NCBI GenBank assembly: GCA_002343505.1
Contig: DDQZ01000061.1
Span: 66,651-130,650, forward strand
Origin: Verrucomicrobiaceae bacterium UBA2429
Lineage (GTDB): Bacteria; Verrucomicrobiota; Verrucomicrobiia; Verrucomicrobiales; Verrucomicrobiaceae
Direction: 5' to 3'
DNA: 64,000 nt
How positions within the stretch are numbered: position 1 is the first letter of the stretch; the number at the start of each line of letters is the position of its first letter. Positions 41,851 through 50,501 of this stretch are shown here, in pieces. The notes below the pieces were generated by a model. That model was given only the letters and a program-made list of their open reading frames with translations, was not told the origin of the DNA and did no database searches. A program made the position numbers and the translations under genes.

Positions 41851-43044
41851 TCACCGCCGCCGCGCCACAATGATGCTCGTGTTCGACGGGCGGAAAAGAT
41901 AGCCGAAGCCGAAATCCACCGGCTGCGCCGGCCAGCGCCCGCTCTGGTAGGCCGCGCGCAGGTCCGGCTGCTGGCTGAAGATGCCCAGAGTGCCCTGGTA
42001 GTCCCCATACAGCCGCAGGTCCAGCCCGGAGGCCGCCAGGTCCCGCCACGGCACGCCGGAAGGATCCTGCACGATGCCCGCCGAATTTCGCAGGATGAAG
42101 TTTTTGATCACCGAAAAGCGCCCGTCATGCATCAGATAGGACGCGCTCTTCAACAACACCGGCGGCGCGCCCTGCCGCGCCACGAAGTTCAGAAGCGGGC
42201 TGCCCGCGCGCATGCTGCCATTTGCCAGATCCTGCCGGAAATAAAACAGCCGCTTCAAGCCCCCGAACCCGTGCCGGTAGCGGATCATCAGCCCCGGCGC
42301 CGTCCCGCCCGCCGCGCCGCTGAGCACCGGCGCACCCGTGCCGTCCAGCCGCACGATGTCCACACTGTCCACCACCGCCCCGCTGCGCGCCAGGAAGGCC
42401 AGCAACACCGGCAGCGTGCCGCGGAAACGCGTGGATTGCAGATCCTGCCGCATGTCTTTCGTGATGAAGTAGCCCGCGTTCATGATGCTGCTCAGGGAGG
42501 TGCGCAGCCCCTGCAGGCCCGCCGCCACCTCGCCCGCGCTCATGCGCGCCAGATCCGGCAGCGGCTCCGCCGGCTCCAGCCCGCACAGGATATAAGTCTC
42601 CGCATGGGGAAACAGCTCCTGCGCAAACAGATAATCCGGCCCGCTGAACGGATAAAAAAGCGCCCGATGCCGTTGCAGGTCTCCGATCTCCCGCGCCGCC
42701 CACGCCCGCACCCTCTGCCCGCGCCCCGCCTCATGCTGCCGCCAGAGCGCGTCCATCTGCTGCTGGTGCCAGGGCCATGCAGAGGACTCCCGCAGCGCCC
42801 CAAGCGCATCCCGCCCGCCGCCGCCCGGCATCCCAGCCAACATCCGCGCCACCGCATTGATCGAGCTAGACTGCCACGGCACATTAAGTTCCCTCGCTCC
42901 GGAAAAAAGACTGCCACCGCGTGCCGACTCCGCTCTCCTGACAGTCATCTGGCTGAGTCCATGATAACTGTCACATGATATCAGAACAAATAGAGCCAAA
43001 AATGACTGGAAAAACAGTCGTTTCAAAAGGGCGCTTTGATTCAT
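41851..43044 (-). CDS. Secreted/lipoprotein of unknown function
   Basis: 397 residues, not assigned to a characterised family. The N-terminus has a hydrophobic helix and lipobox-like LISC (ALFVLISCDSYHG). The body contains YPFSGPDYLFAQELFPHAETYILCGLEPAE near residue 135 and a C-terminal half with YFITKDMRQDL and LFYFRQDLANG. A conserved-looking hypothetical of related species is likely. It runs leftward and ends seven bases from opcA; a strong terminator stands between it and the next gene to the right. Confidence 0.75.
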   Translation of the reverse strand: MNQSALLKRLFFQSFLALFVLISCDSYHGLSQMTVRRAESARGGSLFSGARELNVPWQSSSINAVARMLAGMPGGGGRDALGALRESSAWPWHQQQMDALWRQHEAGRGQRVRAWAAREIGDLQRHRALFYPFSGPDYLFAQELFPHAETYILCGLEPAEPLPDLARMSAGEVAAGLQGLRTSLSSIMNAGYFITKDMRQDLQSTRFRGTLPVLLAFLARSGAVVDSVDIVRLDGTGAPVLSGAAGGTAPGLMIRYRHGFGGLKRLFYFRQDLANGSMRAGSPLLNFVARQGAPPVLLKSASYLMHDGRFSVIKNFILRNSAGIVQDPSGVPWRDLAASGLDLRLYGDYQGTLGIFSQQPDLRAAYQSGRWPAQPVDFGFGYLFRPSNTSIIVARRR

Positions 43045-43073
43045 GAACTTAATTCATACCTTCCCAAAACATA

Positions 43074-43112
43074 TGTAAAAAACAAAAACTCCCCGCCATT
43101 TCTGAAGGGGAG
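43074..43112 (-). terminator. Intrinsic terminator of the Ig-repeat protein gene
   Basis: Read on the minus strand, CTCCCC (from 43107-43112) pairs with GGGGAG (from 43089-43094), followed by a run rich in T (plus-strand A-rich 43075-43088). It lies 23 bp beyond the stop of the gene at 43135. Confidence 0.85.
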
Positions 43113-43134
43113 CCTTTGGTTCATTCAATTCGAG

Positions 43135-46100
43135 TCAAGGAGCCGTCTTTTCAAACAACACAGAACCTGAAAGTTCCGGAGATGTGGATGTTGTAGTGGG
43201 CGGTGCAAGCGTGGGTATCTGAGGAATCACGAAGAAACCGTAGCCCACAAGTTCTCCCCCTATTGGAACCACCAAACCTTTGAAACTCAGAGTGCGTTTG
43301 TATTCATCAGCCTTAACGACACCAGGAGTTGTCGGGTCATCATCAGCCAGGGAAGCGCTGCCGTTAAAAGCTCCTGTCGCCAAATTAACACCCTTAAACA
43401 CTGTGAGAGCGGGTGTTGACGAACTGGGAACAGGCAATGTGCTTCCAGATGCGACTGAGAAACTTCTATTCGGGTTACGAGATGCAAGCTCGATTCCACC
43501 TTCCTCAAAATTCAAATCAGCAGCAGTGGCTCCGAGAAGGTTTGCACCAGGTGCGTAAAGCCCGCCTGCGATAATCACATCCACAGGCCCAAAACCATCC
43601 TTGTAGCGGCGATGGGTGGAGGAGGGATTTTCAGGACGGGACCAAGTTCCCTCGCCACCCAGCGGATTTCCGGCAAGGGAATCATCAATTTGCCCTTCCG
43701 CCAGAATGGAGCCTTTTGCCACAGTCTTGTAAAGAGACTGGAAAAACATGATTTCACCATCTGGACCCACAAAAGAGGCGCTTGTGATTGATTCACCATC
43801 CGAAGTTGAACCTGCAATATTCAAAGCCCCAGTTGGAGACACTGTGAAACTGCCATATCCCGATCCTTGAGGAATGGAATCAACCCCCATGTCACCAGCA
43901 GTCAGTCCGATGGCAAAGTTGTAGAGACCTTGCAGACCCGCGCCAGGCGCTGTGTTTCTCCAACCTTCGAATGGCACAGTGTTACCCGCGCCCGTGATCT
44001 CACCATCCGTCAGGTAATCATCGGTTCCAAGATCGAACGTGATTGTCAAGTCCCCACCGGCTCTTGGTGCCAATAGGCTCGCCTCAGCAGTGGCGTTGCC
44101 ATCTGTTCCTATGACAGATATGGTTCCCTTGAAACTAAATGCCAGAGGCCCGACTGTCACTTTGCCAGACGCGGCACCTGTTGCGGTCACAATCATGTCA
44201 AATCGTCCACCGAGGTCCGCAAACTGCCCCGCAGGCATGCGCGGCAAAGGTGCCACAAAGTTTCCAACCAGATGCGCCGGAAGTGGATTGACCACGAGAG
44301 TGGCGGTTTCTGTTGAAGGTCCGACATCGTTAGTCACAGTAACAAGAACATCAAAGCTTCCCGAGACGGTTGGCACGCCTTCGATTAATCCCGTGCTTTT
44401 GTTGATAGTCAATCCTTTAGGAAGCGGGGATGCCGCAAATTTTTCCGGAACATAAAGAGGGTCAGGACTGAATTCGATTTGATAAATGAACTGACCTCCG
44501 ACAATTGCGGGAGGAAAGACTAGGTTCACAATTTCTGGTGCCGAGAACACAACCAAATCCACTGTGGCGCTTAATGACGAACCAGGATAACTCACTTCGC
44601 ATTCATAGTCGTCAGCGTCTGCCAGCGAGCAACCAGTTATAGTGAGAGATGACTTATTCACTCCCACATATTTAAGGCTTTCAACGAGCGGATTGCCATC
44701 ACGCTTCCATTGGAATGAAACATTTTTCCCAGCGAATAGCACAGATTTTAAAGACAGCTTGGCTGACTTCCCTGCATTCACATTGACAACGAATGGATTC
44801 GTATTCAGCACCGTCACATTGGCAACTCCACTCAACCCTGATCCGCCTGATGGGTAGGTCACCATGCAGGTGTATGCGCCACGGTCATTTCCCACTGCAG
44901 TTGGAATTTCATATATCTTGCTCTCCGCTCCAGGGATCAATACTTTGTTTTTAAACCATTGATATTGAAAAAGCGCTGGAGTGACCGACATGGCGCCACC
45001 ATAAGGGTGAAGGGCTTCCAACTCCAACTGACCACCGACTGCCACTACTTTGGAGGCGGGCGGTTGCACCACGATCAAAACAGGCCTTGAGAGTATAACC
45101 GTATCTCCTCCAATGGTTGTTCGGCATTCATATTCTCCAGCATCGTCAACATTGGTTGCTTTGACAGTAAATTTGGCACTCGTAACTCCAACATATTTGG
45201 CACTCGCTGCCAAGGGGTTTCCATTTCGGTACCATTGGAATGTTTGTGTTTTACTGATGACAGGCACAACAAACACACCATTTTTGCCCTGAACCACCAC
45301 TTTGTAGGCTGTCGAGCTATCAATGACAGTTGCAGTTCCCGGCAAAGATGTCACCGTTCCCGCGTCTGGATGTGTGACATCCACAGAATACGATCCTTGG
45401 TCGGCCAATTGTGCGCTCGCTATGCTCAGTGTTGAATTTGTTTCAGAACCAAGGGGGGCATTGTCTTTGCGCCACTGATATGTCAACTGCGCCAGTAGTG
45501 CTGCGGGTCCTTGAGGCATGGCAATGAATTCAAGCGGGGCACCGAGCTGCACAAGTCTGGATTCAGGCGCTGGAACAACGATTAAATTCTTGGGGCCGCT
45601 GTACATGAAGGTGTTGTAGGCCGTCACCACACAGTAATAGGTGCCGGCATTGCTGCCATCCGGGGTTTTAATTTTGAGCACATTTTTTGTCGCCCCGGAA
45701 AATGCGCCGCCATCCGAAATCATTGTGTCGTTGATCGGGTCCACGGCTGCACCTACCATTTTCCACCATCTGAATTTGGTAACCGCCGTGGCGGAATTTA
45801 CAGTCACGGAGAGAGATGCGGTGGCGGAAGATGATGCAGCAATGATATTTGTGGATGGCGTGAACACATCAAGAACCGTAATTCGAACGGGTATGCTGGT
45901 CACTGTCCCAGAACTGTTGCTAACCACGCATCTGTAGATTCCAAAGTCACCCACAGTCACAGGAAAAACCCTTAGTTCAGGCCCGTTGGCCCCGTCTATC
46001 ACACGGGTCCCGTCGTTCATGTTCACCAAATTGGTATTGCCTTTTTTCCATTGATAAGACAAGCCCGGACCCGATGCATCAATCGCCAAATGAATGATGC

Positions 46101-46338
46101 TTTCAGCATTGATCAGAGAACTGGCGTCCTTCCGCAGTGTGGTCGGAAAATTGAATTGCGGAGCAGGGTGATGTTCAGGGACATCTGGATCGGGAAATTC
46201 CACGCCCGTCAGGTCTCCATTGATGTCGTATAGCTTTCGATAGGGTTCGCGATCAATGACCGGAGCCTGAGCAAGGGCCTGCGCAACCGTCACAAGATTG
46301 GCTATTACCAGAAGTGGAATGAGAAAGTTATTTTTCAC
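43135..46338 (-). CDS. Giant secreted Ig-repeat protein
   Basis: 1067 residues, with a GTG start (46336-46338) giving signal peptide KNNFLIPLLVIANLVTVAQA. About six Ig-like modules occupy residues 50-640, each with the pattern W(K/R)...Y.C.V (for example YQWKKGNTNLVN and GIYRCVVSN), and a putative-Ig SLPKGLTINKSTGLIEGVP segment. The last 360 or so residues repeat the domain at the C-terminus of the 10993-15237 protein, ending GYGFFVIPQ. Probably surface-anchored or secreted and involved in binding. The upstream gene at 46377 is on the same strand 38 bp away, so they are likely co-transcribed. Confidence 0.85.
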   Translation of the reverse strand: MKNNFLIPLLVIANLVTVAQALAQAPVIDREPYRKLYDINGDLTGVEFPDPDVPEHHPAPQFNFPTTLRKDASSLINAESIIHLAIDASGPGLSYQWKKGNTNLVNMNDGTRVIDGANGPELRVFPVTVGDFGIYRCVVSNSSGTVTSIPVRITVLDVFTPSTNIIAASSSATASLSVTVNSATAVTKFRWWKMVGAAVDPINDTMISDGGAFSGATKNVLKIKTPDGSNAGTYYCVVTAYNTFMYSGPKNLIVVPAPESRLVQLGAPLEFIAMPQGPAALLAQLTYQWRKDNAPLGSETNSTLSIASAQLADQGSYSVDVTHPDAGTVTSLPGTATVIDSSTAYKVVVQGKNGVFVVPVISKTQTFQWYRNGNPLAASAKYVGVTSAKFTVKATNVDDAGEYECRTTIGGDTVILSRPVLIVVQPPASKVVAVGGQLELEALHPYGGAMSVTPALFQYQWFKNKVLIPGAESKIYEIPTAVGNDRGAYTCMVTYPSGGSGLSGVANVTVLNTNPFVVNVNAGKSAKLSLKSVLFAGKNVSFQWKRDGNPLVESLKYVGVNKSSLTITGCSLADADDYECEVSYPGSSLSATVDLVVFSAPEIVNLVFPPAIVGGQFIYQIEFSPDPLYVPEKFAASPLPKGLTINKSTGLIEGVPTVSGSFDVLVTVTNDVGPSTETATLVVNPLPAHLVGNFVAPLPRMPAGQFADLGGRFDMIVTATGAASGKVTVGPLAFSFKGTISVIGTDGNATAEASLLAPRAGGDLTITFDLGTDDYLTDGEITGAGNTVPFEGWRNTAPGAGLQGLYNFAIGLTAGDMGVDSIPQGSGYGSFTVSPTGALNIAGSTSDGESITSASFVGPDGEIMFFQSLYKTVAKGSILAEGQIDDSLAGNPLGGEGTWSRPENPSSTHRRYKDGFGPVDVIIAGGLYAPGANLLGATAADLNFEEGGIELASRNPNRSFSVASGSTLPVPSSSTPALTVFKGVNLATGAFNGSASLADDDPTTPGVVKADEYKRTLSFKGLVVPIGGELVGYGFFVIPQIPTLAPPTTTSTSPELSGSVLFEKTAP

Positions 46339-46376
46339 AGCGTTGAAGTTGGTTGGGGTGATTTCTGTTTAGTTTC

Positions 46377-47729
46377 TCATGGAGCACTGGGGGCGCGAGA
46401 CCATTCCAAGTAAACGGGCGGTCCCACAAATTCCTCATCTTCAGCAGCTTCCTCGCCTCCCTCATCCGCCTTGGCACGACCACCACTCCCAAGGCCCGCA
46501 GCCTTCCTGAATGACATGCCGCCAATTCCACCACCCGCTCCCGCAAATCCCATTCCAGCAATGATGTCCCGAGCCTCTGTGTATTGACGAAGCGAGCGAG
46601 GCGCGCTTGCGGTGACAAATTCAGACTGGTCTTCATCAACAAGGCCCTCGTTGTTCCGCGCCTTTGGATTATTGACTTCGGATGCCTCTCCACCCAAAGC
46701 CTGTGCGACTGTTTGATTTTTTTCCCCAACAGCCCCTGAAGCGAGACTGGCGACTGTGTCCAATTTATCATCATGACTCACAACGGCCGTCCCGATCAGC
46801 GCGACATCATAGGAAATGAAGTCGGACAAGTCCTTATCTGAACGCCAGTTTAATGCAACATACCGGGCTGTAACAGGTTTGCCCAGGGTCATTTGAATGA
46901 TGCCTTCACCCGCATCTGACATTTCCGCGATCAGATTTGCGCCTTGCTGCACGCTTTTGACATCCAGGACACGCCTTCCCTTCCAATTTTCCACCTCGGG
47001 CAACATTTCAAAACCAAACACTTTGAGTTGCACCGTTTTGCGTGAATGAACGGAGCCAATTTCCGTCAATTGACGAGGCTGGCCAAGATCGTAAACGATC
47101 ATTTTTTCGGCGTAGCCGTCCCCGCCCACTGTCGCATAAATCATTCGCCCGCCTCCAATGCCGTCCGCGAAATTAACCGGCACACCCACGCCATTGATGT
47201 TTTGCGTCACTTGGTAATCCGCATCCGTCTCGTCACCCAGGATGCGAAAGCAGCGGATCGTCCCGCTTTTTAATGCATTGAATTCAAGCTTGACGAATTT
47301 ACCCTGACAACTGCCCGGGTTGATCAGGACTTGTCGGTCATCAGCCTGAATCTGATTCACGCCAAGGGCAATCCATGTTGCGTTGTCCACGCTTGAGAAG
47401 CATCGAAACTCCCCCTCCATTCCATCATTCACGAAAGACAAGCTGCCAAGGACCGCCTGGCGCGGAAACTTCAGAACGACTTCACTTTTGCCTCCCGCCA
47501 CATGAACCCCCGCAGTTGGGCCGCTGAGAAGCGCTTCGCTGTTGTGGATACCGCGCACGGAGACAATCGAGGCACCGGAAATTTTTGATTCCAGTCCCAC
47601 TGGCACAGACTCACGATGAGGCAGCTTGGTCAAATTTGCCTGGGCGCTGACTGCCACAGCGGATGCCACCGCCATCACGGTGGCGAGTTTGCGGGCAAAA
47701 GTTTCTGGTTGGTGAAACGTGGGCTGCAT
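46377..47729 (-). CDS. Secreted discoidin-like protein of unknown function
   Basis: 450 residues from ATG 47727-47729 (MQPTFHQPETF), with a signal peptide (hydrophobic stretch about residues 15-30, ending SAQA). Beta-rich folds follow, resembling F5/8 C (discoidin) modules: VVLKFPRQAVLGSLSFVNDG, SSVDNATWIALGVNQIQ and a second similar repeat. The C-terminal quarter is Gly/Ala-rich and acidic (GGIGGM, GGEEAAEDEE). The likely role is surface binding; no enzyme motif is visible. It precedes the Ig-repeat gene. Confidence 0.7.
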   Translation of the reverse strand: MQPTFHQPETFARKLATVMAVASAVAVSAQANLTKLPHRESVPVGLESKISGASIVSVRGIHNSEALLSGPTAGVHVAGGKSEVVLKFPRQAVLGSLSFVNDGMEGEFRCFSSVDNATWIALGVNQIQADDRQVLINPGSCQGKFVKLEFNALKSGTIRCFRILGDETDADYQVTQNINGVGVPVNFADGIGGGRMIYATVGGDGYAEKMIVYDLGQPRQLTEIGSVHSRKTVQLKVFGFEMLPEVENWKGRRVLDVKSVQQGANLIAEMSDAGEGIIQMTLGKPVTARYVALNWRSDKDLSDFISYDVALIGTAVVSHDDKLDTVASLASGAVGEKNQTVAQALGGEASEVNNPKARNNEGLVDEDQSEFVTASAPRSLRQYTEARDIIAGMGFAGAGGGIGGMSFRKAAGLGSGGRAKADEGGEEAAEDEEFVGPPVYLEWSRAPSAP

Positions 47730-47896
47730 ATTTTTTGATTTAATTATTAACCGCTTAAGGAGAACCAATCCGCTGAATTGATGCAAGAAAAAATTCCGCT
47801 TCTTTTATAATTTCTTGATTTTAAATGGTTTAAGAAGCGTTGCTTCACCGTCTGCCGGGAAGGATTTCGCCGCAATTTCACATTCTTTTTCCTCTT

Positions 47897-48757
47897 TCAT
47901 CGTTGATATACGATCGCGTCCATTGCCTGTTCCAGTGCCAATCCCCGAAGGAATGGCTCAAGTTCAGGGTTTGCCGCAGCCTCGCGGATCTGGGGAAGCT
48001 GCATCAGTCCCGCAAAGTCCTGCCTATCAATGGCCTGGCGCACCTTGGCGTCTTTTCCAAGCGCGATGATCTCGGAATGATTGAGTGCCTGCGCTGTCTG
48101 TGGTCCCCGGGCTGCGATTTGCTGCCAGACGCGACCGTCCGGCCAGAGTATCAATAGACGAGAGAGATTGGCGCGTGCGCGCATGTCGAAAGGGTCCATC
48201 CTCACGGCCAGCGAACCTAGGCTGCTGCGGTCCACCTGCTGGCTCATATGGTGCAGCCAAGCGGAGAGCCTGCCGCTGATTTTTTCGCCTTGTTTCTGAA
48301 CTTCGGCGGCATTTTCCATTCCATACACACTGCCGAGCAGACGCAACAGCAACGCGGATGCCCAGAGCAGAAAACCTGATGGAATCAGGCTGAGAACGCC
48401 CCCTTTCCAACCCGTCAATCCCCCAAGGAGGCTAAGCACACCCAGCCCAGCCAGGAGATGCACAATGCCTCTGCACAAAAAATAGGTAAGCAGCCCCGCG
48501 CCGGCGGACAGCATTAAAAGGCGGTCCGTGCTCATCCCAGCGCCGATGCTGCCGAAGACCTCCGCCCGATGCTGAAACACATAGATGCCCGCCATGACCG
48601 AAACCCCCAGGCTGATCATGCCCAGAATTTGCCTGACCACACCGCGAGCCACCGCCAATCCGGCCAGAAATGCCACCATGGCAGCACCGCCCGCTGTCAC
48701 ATAGGTCGTGGACGGGATGCGCTGGAAGCTTTCGATGAGGCCGCTGAAGTCTGGCAT
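47897..48757 (-). CDS. Predicted multi-pass membrane protein of unknown function (CvpA-like N-terminus)
   Basis: 286 residues from ATG 48755-48757 (MPDFSGLIESFQRI). Four hydrophobic segments at about 17-40, 43-60, 79-105 and 122-142 could span the membrane. The C-terminal half (about 150-286) is soluble and helical, with WLHHMSQQVDRSSLGS, LILWPDGRVWQQIAA and an Ala/Leu-rich end. The N-terminal layout recalls CvpA-type colicin-V production proteins but without a decisive motif. An upstream frame reaching 48895 is not supported. Followed by weak stem-loop GAAGC/GCTTC at 47834-47846. Confidence 0.6.
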   Translation of the reverse strand: MPDFSGLIESFQRIPSTTYVTAGGAAMVAFLAGLAVARGVVRQILGMISLGVSVMAGIYVFQHRAEVFGSIGAGMSTDRLLMLSAGAGLLTYFLCRGIVHLLAGLGVLSLLGGLTGWKGGVLSLIPSGFLLWASALLLRLLGSVYGMENAAEVQKQGEKISGRLSAWLHHMSQQVDRSSLGSLAVRMDPFDMRARANLSRLLILWPDGRVWQQIAARGPQTAQALNHSEIIALGKDAKVRQAIDRQDFAGLMQLPQIREAAANPELEPFLRGLALEQAMDAIVYQR

Positions 48758-49005
48758 GGGCGTTGGGAGCAATGCTCCACGGCCATCATCAAACCCCCGG
48801 CGGTCCCGACCCGCAAGCCGATTATCAAGCCGGGCCATGTAGCCGAAGCCGCACCATCGATCACCACGCAAGGTTTGGGGCGCACAGTGGTCCAATTACA
48901 CCCGGACCCTTTTTCCTTGGAGGACCCGCTTCTGCGTCCGCGATTGCGCCGTTCCACAGCATCGGCCTGCAAGACGGAGTCCTCCAACTATCCGATCCGC
49001 CGGAC

Positions 49006-50385
49006 TCACGCCATGATTCCGGCCACCACCTCTCCATACACGTCGGTGAGGCGGAAATCCCGGCCCGCATGGCGGTAGGTGAGCCGCAGGTGGTCAATGC
49101 CCATGAGATGCAGAATCGTCGCGTGCAGGTCATGCATGTGAACCTTGTCCCGGACAGCATAGTAGCCGTAATCATCCGTCTCGCCGTATGCCAGCCCGCC
49201 TTTCACACCTCCACCAGCCAGCCACATGGTAAATCCCTGCGGGTTGTGGTCGCGGCCGTTGGCGCCCTGCACGATGGGCGTGCGGCCGAACTCGCCACCC
49301 CAGACCACGAGCGTGTCCTCCAGGAGTCCGCGCTGTTTCAAATCCACCAGCAGTCCGGCGATGGGCCGATCCACGGCGGCGGCGTTTTTTTCATGGCCCG
49401 AGACCAAATTCGAATGCTGGTCCCAGACATTCGGCGTCGAAACCTGGATGTAACGCACACCCGCCTCGGCAAAACGCCGCGCCAGCAAGCACTGGCGGCC
49501 ATAGTTGTCCGTGACTTCATCGCCGATGCCGTAAAGCGTCTTGATGTGCTCCGGCTCGCCCTCAATGTCCATGACTGCGGGCGCGGCACTTTGCATTCGG
49601 AAGGCCAGTTCCATGCTTTGAATCATGCCCTCCACCGGCGCATGGCGAACGCGCTCGTAATGCCCCCGGTTCATCGCCTGGATCAGCTCCATTTTGCGCT
49701 GCTGCCTTCCCGCATCGGAGTCGGATCTCAAAAAGCGGAAACCGGCGTCCTTCGCCAGCTTGCCCGCTCGCCCCACGGTGACGCCTTGATGCGCTGCGGG
49801 CAGAAAGGCGGAGCCATAATTGCGCGGCCCGCCATGCGTGGCCGGAGGACTTATGCTGACAAAAGCGGGCAGGTCGGCGTTTTCCGCGCCCAGGCCGTAG
49901 CTCACCCAGGCACCGACCGAGGGACGGACAAAATTATCCGCGCCCGTGTGGATCATGCACACCGCCTGCCCGTGGCTTTGCCCCTTGCTCTGCATGGAGC
50001 GGATCACGCAGATGTCATCGAGCCTTTTCGAAACCTGCGGGAACAGTTCGCTGCCCCACAATCCGCTCTCCCCATGCTGCCGGAACTTCCACGGCGAACC
50101 GAGCAGCTTAGCCTGGCTTGTTGCTGAAGGATCCAGGTTCTTGGCTGGCGCGAATGGCAGCTTCCTGCCATCTTCCGCCTGCAGGCGCGGCTTGTAATCG
50201 AAGGTGTCGACCTGCGACGGTCCGCCATGCATGAAAAGAAAAATCACCCGTTTCGCCCTTGGCGCATGATGCAGCCCGCGCGGCAGCGCCGCCGCTGTGC
50301 TGATGCCTGAAAACGCCACCGAGCCAAAACCACAGGCGGCGGCCTTCAGGGCGGCACGGCGGGAAAAATCAGACGAAGCAGTCAT
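49006..50385 (-). CDS. DUF1501 family protein with Tat signal
   Basis: 459 residues. The N-terminus is a twin-arginine-like signal ([18 protein letters not shown]). The body is the alkaline-phosphatase-superfamily-like DUF1501: [73 protein letters not shown] and [16 protein letters not shown]. In planctomycetes and verrucomicrobia this family is usually next to a DUF1549/DUF1553 cytochrome-type partner; none is adjacent here, though the next gene to the right does contain cytochrome c motifs. Function unproven; family common in sulfatase-rich genomes. Confidence 0.88.
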   Translation of the reverse strand: MTASSDFSRRAALKAAACGFGSVAFSGISTAAALPRGLHHAPRAKRVIFLFMHGGPSQVDTFDYKPRLQAEDGRKLPFAPAKNLDPSATSQAKLLGSPWKFRQHGESGLWGSELFPQVSKRLDDICVIRSMQSKGQSHGQAVCMIHTGADNFVRPSVGAWVSYGLGAENADLPAFVSISPPATHGGPRNYGSAFLPAAHQGVTVGRAGKLAKDAGFRFLRSDSDAGRQQRKMELIQAMNRGHYERVRHAPVEGMIQSMELAFRMQSAAPAVMDIEGEPEHIKTLYGIGDEVTDNYGRQCLLARRFAEAGVRYIQVSTPNVWDQHSNLVSGHEKNAAAVDRPIAGLLVDLKQRGLLEDTLVVWGGEFGRTPIVQGANGRDHNPQGFTMWLAGGGVKGGLAYGETDDYGYYAVRDKVHMHDLHATILHLMGIDHLRLTYRHAGRDFRLTDVYGEVVAGIMA

Positions 50386-50501
50386 GAGGATGGGCGAATG
50401 GAAGACCAGATACAGGCAGTGTCATGCAATCCGTACGACGGGCAAAGCTCCAAATTGCATGTCACATGCCGCACACCCTCTCCGGCCAGCCGCCTTTTTT
50501 T

